A stretch of DNA of 64,000 bases from positions 69,433,649 to 69,497,648 of the forward strand of contig CP154956.1 of the NCBI GenBank assembly GCA_039621445.1, given 5' to 3'. The notes under the pieces are model-generated. The model was not told where the DNA came from. It was given only the letters and a program-made list of their open reading frames with translations, and searched no databases. The stretch is from Euglena gracilis. Taxonomy: Eukaryota; Euglenida; Euglenophyceae; Euglenales. Positions 52,410 to 63,816 of the stretch are shown one piece after another (position 1 is the first letter of the stretch; each line of letters opens with the position of its first letter). A program made the translations under genes and the position numbers.

Positions 52410-54090
52410 TCAAAAGCACTCTGATAACGTTTTAAACTGGGGGTTCTCCCAGGAAATCGTCAATGGTTTTAATCTGAATTTGTTTCTCCTCCAAAATTTG
52501 CCTGAGCAAATCATGAACAGCAGGGGCCACCTGGGGGTGGCATTTTTTCCCCCCTGCAGTTGGTGAACATACTCACGTAGGGGGTGATTTTCAGGCAGGG
52601 GGTCCCTGGAACTTTCGGTTTGATTAATTGGGGCCACCATGTGGCTGAATCCCAGTAGGGGGTGACCATGAAAACTTTGGTCTGGGGAAACATTCTCAAC
52701 CTGGGCAGAAATTTTTGGATTGTTGACCAGGGGGGTTTGCATAAAGATCCCATGTTGTCCAGTGGGCATTGTAATGCATTTGTTGCTGAGGCCTCTCAGT
52801 GCGGCCACCTGGCCACAAAATTGCGCAATTTGTTTTTGCCTGTGGAGGAAAATAAATCTGTTTCCAGATGTATGAAATTTTGGAAATGCTGCCTTAGCCA
52901 TTGAAAAAGTTGGGGGTCTAAAGAATAATACCCCCTGTCATCTGCCAGACAGTCTTTTGAAGGCACCCAGTTGACTTGAAGGCTTACTTGTTTTTCTATG
53001 CACCATTTGAAAAATGGTCTTAGCATTTTGTTGAAGGGGTCATTTCTGCCCCCACCTTTTGTCAGGTAGTAATGAATTACCTGGTTGTCTACGGACAAAG
53101 AAACTGCTTCTCCAGGTTTGCTTAAGCTTTTCACACTGCTGATGGCTGCACTGAGCTCTTTTACAATTATGTGTAAAATGGAGTCTTTTCTCCAAAATTC
53201 CTGCACAATTTCTCCTGTGCGTATGTCCAACCCCCCAGGCATGGGTGCTACTGTCTGAGTGCAACTCTCTGGTGGCAGTTTGGGGGAAGGGTTTGCCCCC
53301 CCCCCCAGGTGTCCAGCAAAATTTTTTCCCCTTATTTCGGCTTGATTTCCTGAGAAATGGGTTGTTTTGAGTCCCACGGGGCTGTCCACTTTGTAACCAA
53401 AATTTGCCAAGGTGTCTGTAAAAGCCCATAAAAAGGGCAGGGCTATTGGGCTGCATCATATTTGACCCAAAATGGCAGCCAGCTGCCTTTTTGACATGTA
53501 ATCCTTTTTCACAGCTTTTACCAATTCCTTTTTATTGTTTTGACTTTCTGGGGAGGCACCTGTAATTTTCCTTCCTGGAAGTTTAACCCCAGGTGGGTTA
53601 CAACTTGTGTGGGCTGCAGGGTGGACTTTTTTTACGTTGATTTTGAACCCGTAATTCAGCAAATCTTTGACGACTCTGTTCAAGTTATTCTGCAAAATGT
53701 TTCGGGTGGGGGCCACCAATAAAATGTCGTCCGGGTAAATAAATACCTGGATGCCCCTGTTTATCCACAGCTTTTCGAATGTTTTCATGACTGACATGAA
53801 AATCTGGGGCATTACATTTAGCCCAAAGCAGCCTGTTTGAAACTTCCAGGTCTGCGCCACCCCACCTGATGCCTTAGAAATGGCCTCAGGCCTTGAGTTA
53901 ATGGAATATGGAAATAGGCATCCTTTGTGTCTATTTTTGCTGCCCAGTTGCCTGTTTCCAAAGTTGAAAAGTGTGCTGCATATGATCCAGCTTGAAAGGT
54001 TTTACTTGAAACTGCTGTCTTCTTGCTCTGCAGTCGCTGATCATTCTCCATTTGATTGTTCCCCCTTCTGGTTTCGAAATTAGAAACCAC
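52410..54090 (-). pseudogene. RT, RNase H and methyltransferase-like region of element D
   Basis: RT: AAKIDTKDAYFHI, GLNVMPQIFMSVMKTFEKL, FIYPDDILLVAP. The YPDD keeps both catalytic Asp but replaces the conserved Leu. RNase H: ELHSDSSTHAW, then ILHIIVKELSAAISSV and SLSVDNQVIHYYL after a frame change at about 53225. Methyltransferase-like: LCKPPWSTIQKFLPRLRMFP and VFMVTPYWDSATWWPQL. At least three frame changes. Confidence 0.8.
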
Positions 54091-55449
54091 GGGATTAAAT
54101 GCTGGGTTTCTGAATCGTTAACTCGTTTATTGACCCAGTTTTTTCGTAACCAAGTAGAGTTTTTTCTGCCTGGTTCAGGTCCAAGTTGGCTCTGGGCTTT
54201 GGGTTGGTGGACAACTTTGGTTGTGTTCAACCAGGGGGGTTGGATTCCAGTTTATCAGCTGGCAGGTTGAAGGGGGGGGGGGGCATTCTTCCTCCAACCT
54301 TTCAGACTTTTTTGGAGTCTCTGGTGTAGGGGGGTGTCTCCCCATTTTTCCTTCATGGAATATTATTACCCCAATTAGGTGATTTTCTGGGGGCTGGGTT
54401 GGAGGTGTTGGGCATTGCACCCCTACTGCCCCTGGGGATTGAACATTTTGTAAGGCATGCTGGGGGGGTGTGCATGCTCTGCTCACAGGCTCTCTGACCC
54501 TCGACTTTGTAATTTGTGTTGTCAAATGACATACCATAGCGGCTCCTTTTTGGGTCTCCCCTGTGTTTTGACTTGCCCCTGCCATAGGCACTGAAGGATA
54601 AACTTGAGGGGGGGTTGCCCCCTTGTCCTCCACAGCCCTTCTGGGGCATCCTCCTGGGCCTGCCACTGGGATAGTATATTGAAATCCCCTGCTGGCCGAT
54701 GGAACAAAGGCCAACAATACCAAGGCATTCCACAAACAGATGCCCAGTGGCAGGGGCAGGACAGGTCCACAACACCCCCCCAGCCATTTCTTCATCACAC
54801 ACCCTATCAGGGGAAAAGGATGGGCCCCCAGTGGCCCCCAAGCTTTTCAATGGGCATGGCGTCCCAGATCAACGAGAATTCAATGGGGACTTTCAAAGTT
54901 TCAAGGGGGCCGGTGGAGCCAACATCAAGAGGGCCAGTGGGGCAAAATTATCATCAAGGCCACTGGGGCCAACATCATTTTAATCAAGGCCACTGGGCCC
55001 ATCACCAAGCTCAAGACCAACAATTTCAAGGCCACTGGGGCCATCGAATATCAGAAGGGGGAAAACCTCAGAAGCTAAAAGGCTCCCACCGTTGCCATTG
55101 CTGTTCTGGCCTCCATGGCCCAGCTTGAACAAGGCATTCGTGTAACTGGGATATGGGGCTCCATGGCCCTTGCCGTTGTGGCATGACAGCTGCCTTGGCT
55201 TTGGTGTCCTTCGGGTTTTTCTGTCTGCCAAAGTCTGTGGCTGTCACCGGGTGGGTTTTTAGAAACTTTTTCTGGAGGGGGAAGGGACAGCCACGGTTCG
55301 CCACGGTTGCACTGCGCTGTCAGGTCGTACAGCTGTGGCTGCAGCCAGTTCTTGTTGGTCAGCGACGCTCTTCTTCGTGTTGGCAAATTTCTCACTGAAG
55401 TCGTGAATATGTCAACAATTTTTGCTTTGATATTCTCCACTAGCGTCAC
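53931..55449 (-). pseudogene. Gag-like region of element D, rearranged
   Basis: It starts near 55449 with ENIKAKIVDIFTTSVRN. From about 55080 to 54640 the more protein-like reading is on the plus strand, with GPVGQNYHQGHWGQHHFNQG repeats of Gly/His/Gln, suggesting an internal inversion or a foreign insert. The minus strand resumes with MHTPPACL and RGSRGAMPNTSNPAPRKS to the RT lead-in. Confidence 0.6.
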
Positions 55450-55680
55450 CTTCCGGGTAATTCGATTAACTCAACTCTTTGAAAGTCCATCGTCAAGGTT
55501 ATTGAACTGAAGCTCCTTTCCTCCGGGTTGTCGAAGGGCAAATTTAGAATCAGACAACTCCAGCGAAAAAATGCACTAAGCACGGACTCCTAACCCAGCG
55601 CGAAGGAACAACCCACACAGCACCACCCGCGAGCAAAGCATTGCCTCACAAGGGCAAAGTGCGGAGCCCGAGGTGTCGGA

Positions 55681-58150
55681 CTCAATGTACACCTTGGCGA
55701 AGCTGAACCGTCGTGGCTCCGCCCCCCCTCCCCGCGCACATGGTCGCTTGGTGGGGGGTCCCCCCGGAGGTGGGGATGGCTGTCGCTTTCTGGCGCGTTT
55801 CTGGGTGGGTGGTTGGGGCTGCTTGGCCGCGGCCCCCCTTATGGCTTGGATGTCTTTCTTTTTCTGCTGATTTTTTGGGCGGGGAGGTTGGGCTCACCAG
55901 CTTCTTGTGCTTCGCCCTCTTGGTACCTCCCCCCCTTCCGTCGTGGGAGTCCGAAACATTCGGGCTCCGCGCTTCGAGATGGTGAGTTACCCTGCACACA
56001 CCCCCTCTGTGCCATAATTTTTAGTTTTGATACGACTCCCAGCCTCAACTAATGGGCCAAAGTGTGGTGGATCTAGCCAGATCCCAGCGAAAAATCAGTT
56101 TCGTGGGATAAACAATCTTCATTTTGTTGCAAAGAAAAGGTTGGCAGTATCCAAGCTGGGAGGATATTTTGAATCTGCCACGCCCCCTCATAAGCACCCG
56201 GCATTTACTGAAAGCGTGTTTTGAGAGGACAGCCCACATGGTTGGACACAAAAAAAATTTTTTATGGTCTTTGGATGGTAAAAAAAAAGAGTGAATTCCC
56301 TCACCAAATAAATGTTCCAAGAGGGGGGGGGGGGTGGACACTACCCCCTGGAAACCCCAAAGCACCAAAGCGGCTTGGTTTTTATGGAGGAAGAATACTG
56401 TTTTGCAAGTGGAGGAAGTCCAGCAACTGGGTCAGTGAAAAAAATTCGGAGCCTTTCAGAACAGCCTCCAACAAATGATGAGTCTGTGTCTGAGCTCTTT
56501 CACAGAAATTGCTGAGAGGGTTTTGAATCTCTGACGATGTGCTCTAGAAGTTCAGTGGGGTCCCAAAAATGGGCATACCTGCAGACAATGCCATTCCATT
56601 TTCTTTTAAATGGAGCCAAAAGAGGGGAAAACCTCAATGAACCAAACCCTGGGAGTAACAAAAGCTGCTGCATATGCATTTCTTGCAGTGTTGAGGCTGT
56701 GAACATTACGGACACATATTTTTATAATCCTGCGGGATTTTTTCTGCTTTGTGAAGGTGTAAATGTGCTCTGGGGCTTGGGTTGGTGGACAATTTGGGTG
56801 GGCTTACCCAGGGTGGTTGAATGACATCCTTGATGAGTTGACATGTTATTGGGGGGGGGGGGGACATTTTTTTGTCAACCATTTTAGGTTTTTTTTGCAA
56901 CCTTTGATGGAGGGCGGTGTCTCCCCATTTTTCATCCAATAGAATTTTTTTCCTGGAGCAGACGATTTTTTTTGGGGGGGGGGCCGGGCTTGGGGCGTTG
57001 GACATTGCACCCCTAGGTCACCTGGGGCTTGAGCCCTTGGAAGAAGAATTTTTTTCTGGGGGGATGTGCATGTACTCTCTCTCTCTCTCTCTGCTAGAGG
57101 ATCTTGTTGTTGGAAGACATACCAAAGGTCTTAACGCCCCGGTTTTCCCGCTTTGGTCTTCTCCATGTTGATATGGTTGGTTGACACACCGTAGGGGGGC
57201 CTCTGTGGGTTCCCCCCTTGAGTGAATAATCAGGAATTGAGAAATGAATGTTGGAAAGGTTCCTGCCCCGCCCTCCAAAAGGGCCACTGTGGGTCTCTTT
57301 TCCTCCTGTGGCTGGGTCATTGAAAGGGCCAATGTGGGTCCATTTCCTTCTCTTTTTTTTTTGGCAGAGGGCGTGTGGGCCCCTCGGTGAATTTTTCCAG
57401 CAGTTTCCTTACCTTCTTGGTGGCCCCTGTGGGCCCACTCTGCTGGCCTCCGAGGTCCCCATGTATATTTTCCCCCCATAATCCACCTGTTGGTCTTCCA
57501 GGCCTGGAGTTCTTCTTGGCCTCCAACTCCACTGGAAATCTGGGGGAGCTGCTGTGGACCTCCTTTTCCCCTTGAGAGGGGCTCTTGTGTTAGATGAATT
57601 GGGGTGGTTTGATAGACCTCTTCTGCTCCTTCCTGAGGGGATTTGCTTGTAAAACTAGCCCCATGGCCCCTGCAGTGATGACCTTCTTGCCCTTGATTCC
57701 ATCTCCCCATCTTCTGGCCAAATTATGTTCAGGCTACTGGGCGCCTTTGGGGGGGATGCCACTGATGCGTGGTGCTTGAACGTCTAAATGTGTAGCATTT
57801 TGGGCCTTCATGGCCCACCTTTTTGCCCACCAAGGGCTGGGGCTGACTTCTTTTTTCTGGGCCTTCTGGCCACACTTGTCCAAGGATCATGGCCGTCAGG
57901 GGGGGGGTACTGGGAAATTTCTGGGGTGGGGGGCTGGTGAACGGCCACTTTTTTCCACGTGTCGACCGCAGCTCGAATTTCTCCAACTGCTGCGGCCACT
58001 GCTCAGGTCGTCAGTGGCCATACAATTACAATTTTTTTCTCCGCTGCATTGTTCATTGAAGACCAAATTGAAATTTGATAATGGATCTTTCAATTGATAT
58101 TCGTCTGGTGCGTGTCCTTCTGGATATTGAATTGCCATTGACTTCTTTTC
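55681..58150 (-). mobile_element. DIRS-like element E, internally deleted
   Basis: Minus strand from about 58138: gag N-terminus (MAIQYPEGHAPDEYQLKDPL), gag repeats (57710-57018), RT lead-in (CQLIKDVIQPPWVSPPKLST) ending about 56716. Then an abrupt jump to a recombinase piece (LLLLPGFGSLRFSPLLAPFK, 56715-56500) and a divergent recombinase tail (SPNVSDSHDGRGGGTKRAKH, 55999-55682). RT, RNase H and most of the recombinase are deleted. It abuts the left end of D. Confidence 0.75.
56706..58138 (-). pseudogene. Gag-like region of element E
   Basis: This copy preserves the apparent gag start, an ATG at 58136-58138 followed by AIQYPEGHAPDEYQLKDPLS, which is interrupted in element A. Downstream FTSKSPQEGAEEVYQTTPIH and RPTVALLEGGAGTFPTFISQ match element A's gag. 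Reading switches frame several times. The gag-like chain has no zinc knuckle that I can see. Confidence 0.7.
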
Positions 58151-58159
58151 TAGTTATTG

Positions 58160-58440
58160 ACGTTTTCCTGGGGAGAAACCCCAGTTAAAACCGATATCAA
58201 AGTGCCTTTACGCTTTGTGAGTTATTTTGGACAATCCTGCTGAGGCCACCACTGACCAAGTGGTAAACGCTTTATTCCAACTGTTTCAATTCTCAAAGGC
58301 CCAGGCACACAATGCATACAGTGCTTTGCTTTTGATCCCCGGCATTAGTGGCCTAAGGTTCCATGCCATGTCAGCACCCAAGAAAATTATTTGAAACCAA
58401 AATTTGGAGAAATATGGTACACACTGGGATCCCCTCCCTT
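58160..58440 (+). pseudogene. Recombinase N-terminal fragment F
   Basis: It encodes VILDNPAEATTDQVVNALFQ, LFQFSKAQAHNAYSALLLIP and NQNLEKYGTHWDPLP, with one in-frame stop. It is the core-binding part of the tyrosine recombinase on the plus strand, directly adjoining the start of element E. Confidence 0.75.
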
Positions 58441-59490
58441 GTTGGGGGTGTGGGCCTCACAACCCCCACAACCCCCTTGCGGCTGGCCCCTGGCACCTGC
58501 ATGCCCTGCCACTGGCTGGGATCCATCAATTCACCCAGGGGACCTGGCACCCACCTGGGAATTTCCTTGGTACTTTTCATTGTAGTCCCACTTCCCAATT
58601 CCCAGCGCTGGCACAAATCAGGATACTTTCCAGAACTGAACCACCAAAGTCAAACTGAACAGGCTGCGTTCCACTACAAACAAAAACACAGACAGAATTT
58701 TACGTAAATCTTAAATCTTCTGCTCAAATCCTAATTTTCTTCCTGGCGCCCTCACTCCCCTCCTTAAAAAGCTGCCCAGGCCAGCCATCTGCCTTCTGCA
58801 AAAGGGCGCTTGGTTTTTTTTATAGGCGAACAAAATATTGAATACTTTTCTCTCTCTGTCCGTTTTTTTGTTGGGGCGGGACGTGGTTCAAACGCCGACC
58901 ATTAGGGGGGTCAGTCTGCTACGGCAGCAGGGGGGAGCAGCGGGCACCGGCACGTTGGGCCGTTATGGCAGGGGTTCCCCCCCATAACTGCCAAAGATAC
59001 CCCGGGTTGTCATCTCTGGAATTTTTCTTTTTTTCCTGTCTCTCTTTTTTGCCCGTCCAGAGGTGGGGGTCCAGGGGCTGGTGAGGGTCCTGGGAAGGGG
59101 ACTCGCAGGTGCAGGGGGTTACGAGTGGGAGGGCTTCGGCCACAGGCCCGGGAGGGCGAGCCAGCCCACACCGTCCCGGCGGGCTTCGTCCGCAGCGCCT
59201 GAGGGCTTCGAGTCGTCGACTGCCGGCCACGGCTGGTGACGGCTTCGTCGCAGGCTTGCGGGAGGGGGACCCAGCCCACACCATCCCAGGCGGGGTTTCG
59301 GCCTCAGCCCCTGGGGGCCTCCTTCGCCTTCTGCCTGCGCTCTATCCTTCTCCTTCCTCCTGACTTCTGGACATCTCCATCTCCCTGCCTGTCATCTCCA
59401 TGTCTGACCTGTAACCCATCTGTATCATCCAGCATCTCGTTTTCTGCATCAACGCCTTGGACATGTCCTGGGGCCCCATGCTCTAACCCG
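58441..59490. other. G+C-rich stretch without recognised gene
   Basis: CT/GC-rich, with repeated phrases at 59120-59300 (GGCTTCG..CCACAGGC, AGCCCACACC-TCCC twice, 125 bp apart). No domain found on either strand. Confidence 0.4.
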
Positions 59491-59612
59491 TCACTGCATG
59501 GTCTGTAATGCCCAATTCCGTCGTTGCATGTGCTGTAATGCCCCAGTCCGTCGTTGCATGGTGTGTAATGCCCAATTCCGTCATTGCACGGGCAGTTATG
59601 CCCCACTTGGAC
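59490..59612 (-). repeat. 30-bp minisatellite, about four units
   Basis: GTAATGCCCAATTCCGTCGT and variants repeat every 30 bp. On the minus strand a 206-codon frame (59924-59304) reads the repeats as CNDGIGHYTP, CNDGLGHYST and CNDGIGHYRP. The period is a multiple of three and substitutions keep the pattern, so a coding repeat is possible. The flanking residues match nothing I recognise. Confidence 0.6.
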
Positions 59613-59938
59613 ATGTCCACCAGATACTTCCACAGTATGCACATCTCTGTCATCAGAGGCCACCCTGCGGTGAGCCCTGAGCCTGCCAGCAGCAGCTGAC
59701 GCTGCACAAGGAACAAACCACGAACAACCACAATCTGCATCAAAACTTGAACAATAATCCATCAGTTTGACGTTGACTCCTTCAGCCCATGCAATCCTGG
59801 TGATGTCCTGCAGGCACATGACATGCCTGATCCTGGCACGCTGGACATCCGCCACGTGGCTGATAGGCATGTTGTTTGACCGGTTTGACCGGTTTTCAGT
59901 TGTGTAGGGTCCTTGGGAGTGCAAGGAGGAGAGTGCAC

Positions 59939-60400
59939 GAAATGATTCAGTTTAAGGTGCTGGACGAAAAATGTTTTCAATATCCCTGGGCAGAGTTGGA
60001 AAAAACTTCAGGTATCCTAGCTTCAAAAATGGAGACCGCTTTGGCTAAAAGCGATCAAAATTCAGCTGGATTCCAGCCCATTTTAACTTTGGACAACACC
60101 GCCAAAAGGCAAGAACTTTTTGACGAGAAATTACCAGTTTTGGGTTTGGAAAACACAAGTCAAACGCCGTTTCAGGCAGTTTTCCTGAAACTTCAAGGAT
60201 TTGTATAATTCTCCACTTTGGTTATTGGAATTGAGCGAAGCTTTTCTCGATTGGAGGGTCTCAGAAGTTTCAAACGGACACAATCCCGGTTTATTGTGGA
60301 AGGGGGTCAACGTGGACAGTGTTTTCTCCCTGCCAAGAACACTGGCCGCAAATTTTGTTTTCACACACCGGGAAGGGATACCCCAAACCCGGGCGTCGCT
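59939..60400 (+). CDS. Unknown protein-like segment, two frames
   Basis: 59939-60205 is open and protein-like (FKVLDEKCFQYPWAELEKTS, LDNTAKRQELFDEKLPVLGL, FQAVFLKLQG). A stop follows, but the neighbouring frame continues smoothly with NSPLWLLELSEAFLDWRVSE and NFVFTHREG. Either a frameshifted gene fragment or two exons without obvious splice sites. Composition differs from the repeat-rich DNA upstream. No family recognised. Confidence 0.3.
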
Positions 60401-60639
60401 GTGGTGGCGTCGTCTGGGGGCCCACACCCCTGCACCGCTGTGGTGGCGGTGCCGGGGGGCCCAGCTGCACCAACCCCAAACGTCAAGAAAACTACACCCT
60501 GCAAACTACAACAAGCCCAAGCACCAGCTATGGGTTGGGATCTGAAGGAATGAGAAGGGCAAGGTTGTGACTTGAAGCGATGAGAAGGCCTGGGTTGGGA
60601 CCTGAAGGAACGAGAAGGAGAAGCCCAGAGAGAGTGAGT

Positions 60640-60986
60640 GGATTGGTTTTTCAAATTTTTCAAATTTTTCCTCCCGTCGCTCCCTACTCGGGAAACCTAG
60701 GCCCAGGGGTAGGGGGAGCAGCCTTTTTGGGCAACAGTGCTGGAGTGGCGGTCTTGCCCAAAGGGGAGGAGCACCATAAGGTGGTCTCTACGCCCTGTTG
60801 GCAAAGCCACACTTTGCACGTTCCCGTTACCCAACCCACAACACTTTTTACCCTCACACCGTTTTTTGTTTCCCCCAGAATGGTGGATTTTCCTTCCGTA
60901 AGTTTGGAAGTAACAGCCTCACGAACAATACCCTGTTTGTTTTCCCCCCAGCTAAGCGTGTTGGACTTTTCGGTTTAAACGCATGA
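60640..60986 (+). CDS. Possible two-exon 3' end of an unknown gene
   Basis: Reading SGNLGPGVGGAAFLGNSAGV up to PKGEEHHK ends at 60780 at an AAG|GTGG donor. After a 98-nt GT-AG intron with a CCCCCAG acceptor, 60879-60986 continues in phase: NGGFSFRKFGSNSLTNNTLF to KRVGLFGLNA and TGA. The phase match and acceptor are encouraging, but no domain is recognised and the start is unknown. Confidence 0.3.
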
Positions 60987-61112
60987 AAAATTTCCATATG
61001 TGATGGTCGTGGTGCAAATTTTGCTCACAGGGATGGGGGCAGGGGTAGGGATGACGGGAGAAGGCACCGTTATTGGTCGCCAGATTTAAATTTTTGTTGG
61101 TGTCTCGTTTAG

Positions 61113-61536
61113 GGACGTGGTGGAAAATGAGGCAAAAATCAACAGATTTTCAGGCCTGAATTTTCTTTTCGTTGGCAGATTTTTTCAGCAAAACCGTCCA
61201 GAGTTTGAATATTTTGGGGAAGGTGGGAAACATTTTGAGACAGAATTTTTGACGATTCAGAAATTTGTCAAATGTCATGCGGACGCCTGTCACGTGCTGA
61301 GACGGTAATTTCCCCAGATTTTTCACAAAGACAGCAGGAATGAAAGCCAGAACGAAGAAGTAAGCAGAAAGGAGTTGGCAATGGACAAAAATTCACTTCT
61401 TTCACTCAATGGGTGGCCAATTGGACAAAATTTGCAGTTTCCCCCCAGCGATTTTCATTTCTCCCCTGCTCAAATCATGGGAATGACACAAGGATGTCTA
61501 GAACAAACGGACGGCAGATGGAATTTAAAGGGCCAG
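61113..61536 (+). CDS. Possible two exons of an unknown gene
   Basis: Exon 61113-61304 (NRFSGLNFLFVGRFFQQNRP, FVKCHADACHVL) and exon 61368-61536 (LAMDKNSLLSLNGWPIGQNL, FHFSPAQIMGMTQGCLEQTD) join in phase across a 63-nt GT-AG intron. Both lack low-complexity bias. Product unknown. They may belong with the segments downstream up to 63816. Confidence 0.35.
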
Positions 61537-61904
61537 GTGCCCCCCCCCTAAAACAAGTCAACCCCACAATTGTTTGGGGGGACCAAATTTGTTCACAAAA
61601 CGTGCAATTGAGAAATATTGTCAAAATTTCACAAGAAATCTACAAGAAAGGCGGGGGCGTTGTCAAAAACTTCTTCAGAGGTGAAACAAGCACTGCTCAC
61701 AAACCCCGACTACACTGGTCGGGCCAGAAGATAAACCAAGAAGAGAAGAAGAGTAACGAAGTGAAGGTCAGGGTCCTGTGGTGTTTTGCAAAAAAACACA
61801 GGACCCTGTTGCTGTAAATTGCACGCTCTCTTCTTTGCTGCAACGTTCGCCTTTGCTTTGGTGCAGTTCAAAAAGGTTATTTCACTTGTTTGTTTGTTTT
61901 TTTA

Positions 61905-62300
61905 GAGCACCGTGTAAGTGTTGTGGTAAGGTTGGGAAGAATTCCTTTCACTGTTGGACAAAAATTCTGGATGCAAATCAAGCTGCCCCCGTACCCAGTT
62001 TTGGGCCCCGTGCCCATGGGGGTGGGCCGACGAGGCAAGGGGGCGGGAGGACCAATTTTTATGACAAAGGTTGGGAATCTGCCCAAGGAAAAAGTGGAGG
62101 CCAACGTTTCGGGGGAAGAACTTTTGTTAAAGGGCCCCCAACACAAAATTTGTTTCAGAAAATATTTGCACAACAGCCAAACAGTTTTGTGGAGAGCGTC
62201 CAGCGTTTTTTTGGGTGCAAAGTGCTAAATGTTTTGATTCTATTTACGGGAACAAAATCTGGAGGGGAGGTGGACTTAATTTTTGCATCCGTGCCTTGAA
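61905..62300 (+). CDS. Possible exon with zinc-knuckle-like motif and Gly-rich region
   Basis: After a TTTTTTTAG acceptor the frame reads CKCCGKVGKNSFHC. This has C-x2-C-x4-K-x4-C spacing, a CCHC knuckle with Lys in place of His. A glycine/arginine-rich stretch (RAHGGGPTRQGGGRTNF) and PNSFVESVQRFFG follow, and the frame ends TGA near 62298. CCHC knuckles followed by RG-rich tails occur in gag and in RNA-binding proteins. With the missing His this is suggestive only. Confidence 0.3.
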
Positions 62301-62934
62301 CGAAATATGGTCAAGACCCCACCACGTGCGAAAGAATTTTGGAGTATGCCGATTCTGGCACAAAAATGACAGTTTACAACACGCAATTTTCAGAACCCCC
62401 CAGAATTTTAAAACTCATAAAACTTCCTGAAACGGCCTTATGAAGGACCGTGAATTTTCAACAGGGCTGATTTTTTTGAATGTTGATTTTTGTCAATGTG
62501 GTCCTTTTGATTACGAAAGGCCCACTCGTAGATGGGGAAAGATGGAGGGGTTTCCAAACCTTTTGTGTCCGGGTTTTCGGTGCAAGTACACCATCCCCGG
62601 TTCCAAAGGACATTTTCACCGTTTTGGTTGAAACATTTTTGGTGGGACTGTCACATAAAAATACCGAGTCCCAGATTTGCTCATTTTTCAGGTAGACTGG
62701 AAACAGGAAAGGCACATTCCAAAGGGGGAGGGTTTGGTGTTGGTTCCCCAGGGTACCCACTCACGAATGACCCATGACGAAAGCGAATTTGGAATTGGAT
62801 GAACCCCCAGAAGTTGGGAAACGGTGGTGGAAGTGGACAACGTTTTGGTGGAAAATGAAGAGGGGAGGGGTGAGACGCATTTTGCACCCCTCATTTTTGC
62901 AAATTGAAAAAAAGTAATTTTTTCAATTCTATTC

Positions 62935-63545
62935 CGCCCGTTTGGGGAAAGAGAAGAAAAAATGGGTTGAACAGTCGACCAATGAAAACTTTGAATCTGC
63001 CGATTTTACTCAGGGCACAAAATCTGACGTTTTTATTGGGCAAGTGTGGGAGGTGGAATCTATTCATTTTCACGGGTTGTGGTATGTGGAAGAAAGGAAT
63101 ACAGTTGGAAAGAACAAAAGAGGGCCGAGCCACACTCATTCGGAGGCGAGTAAGTGGGGGTGCTGTACCGACTTAATTTTCAGATATTCAAACGCGTTAT
63201 TTACGGAGAGGAGGTGGAACCCAACCCTCCCGTAAAGGACAGAGTGCATGATTTTCAAAGGATTTTGGAAACGAAACTTGGCCACGCACGGGACATCGTC
63301 GACTATTTGTCGGTGAGGCTCCCGTAGGTACCCCACAAGGGATTTTCAGTTCGAAGGAACAATTTTTTGAATGGCAAGGAGGTGAGAATTTCACAGAGTT
63401 GGACTTGCTTTTTGAAAAGCAAGAGAGGGCCAGATGTCTCAGCGCGTTTTGTTTCTTTAAAAGTGGTGGAAATTTTGGGCCAAGATTTGAGGGATGGCCC
63501 GGGAGGGCACGTGTTGATGTGACCCCCCCACAAAGACGGCCGTGA
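62935..63545 (+). CDS. Possible exons of an unknown gene
   Basis: 62942-63150 reads KKKWVEQSTNENFESADFTQ and FIGQVWEVESIHFHGLWYVE before a GTAAGT donor. After a TTTTCAG acceptor, 63184-63323 reads RVIYGEEVEPNPPVKDRVHD and HARDIVDYLS. Across a very short 26-nt gap (or a frame break), 63350-63545 reads QFFEWQGGENFTELDLLFEK to a TGA. The phase of the first join does not fit, so this may be a pseudogene. No known domain. Confidence 0.28.
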
Positions 63546-63559
63546 GTCACATTCCCGTT

Positions 63560-63816
63560 TCGTTTGTGGGAAAGGTGATGAATTGTCATTCAGGGGAACC
63601 AGTCCCGCGGTTTGCAGTGTCGTTTTCGTTGTTTCTGATTTTACGTGGTTTGGTCGCGACAAGCAACAGATCACGAAATTAAACCATCCCCCCAAACAAA
63701 AAAGCTGCAGCATTTCAAAAAAATGGTGGTTTTCGTCTCAAAGAGGGACTAAGCAGGCGACCCCAAACCGAAAAGGGCTCAACCAAAAAAAGGCAGTTTC
63801 TGCGCAAGAGAAATAA
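63560..63816 (+). CDS. Possible terminal segment, unknown
   Basis: Open frame reading FVCGKGDELSFRGTSPAVCS, VVFVVSDFTWFGRDKQQITK and a Lys/Gln-rich end to TAA at 63814-63816. It reads as protein, and a basic C-terminus is visible. No domain recognised. The rest of the window to 64000 shows nothing I can annotate. Confidence 0.25.

Larger units (their letters stand above)
51420..55680 (-). mobile_element. DIRS-like retroelement D, end to end but defective
   Basis: The left terminal repeat is 55530-55679 and the right one 51423-51530, inverted relative to each other as expected. Between them, on the minus strand, are gag-like region, RT, RNase H, methyltransferase-like domain and recombinase. 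Defects: an inverted or rearranged gag segment (about 54640-55080), several frameshifts, a YPDD instead of YLDD in RT, and loss of the recombinase HxxR box. It is the only copy with both ends, about 4.26 kb. Confidence 0.82.

Noticed and set aside
59500-59610. CRISPR-like 30-bp repeats
   Set aside because: Head-to-tail units without spacers; a plain minisatellite.
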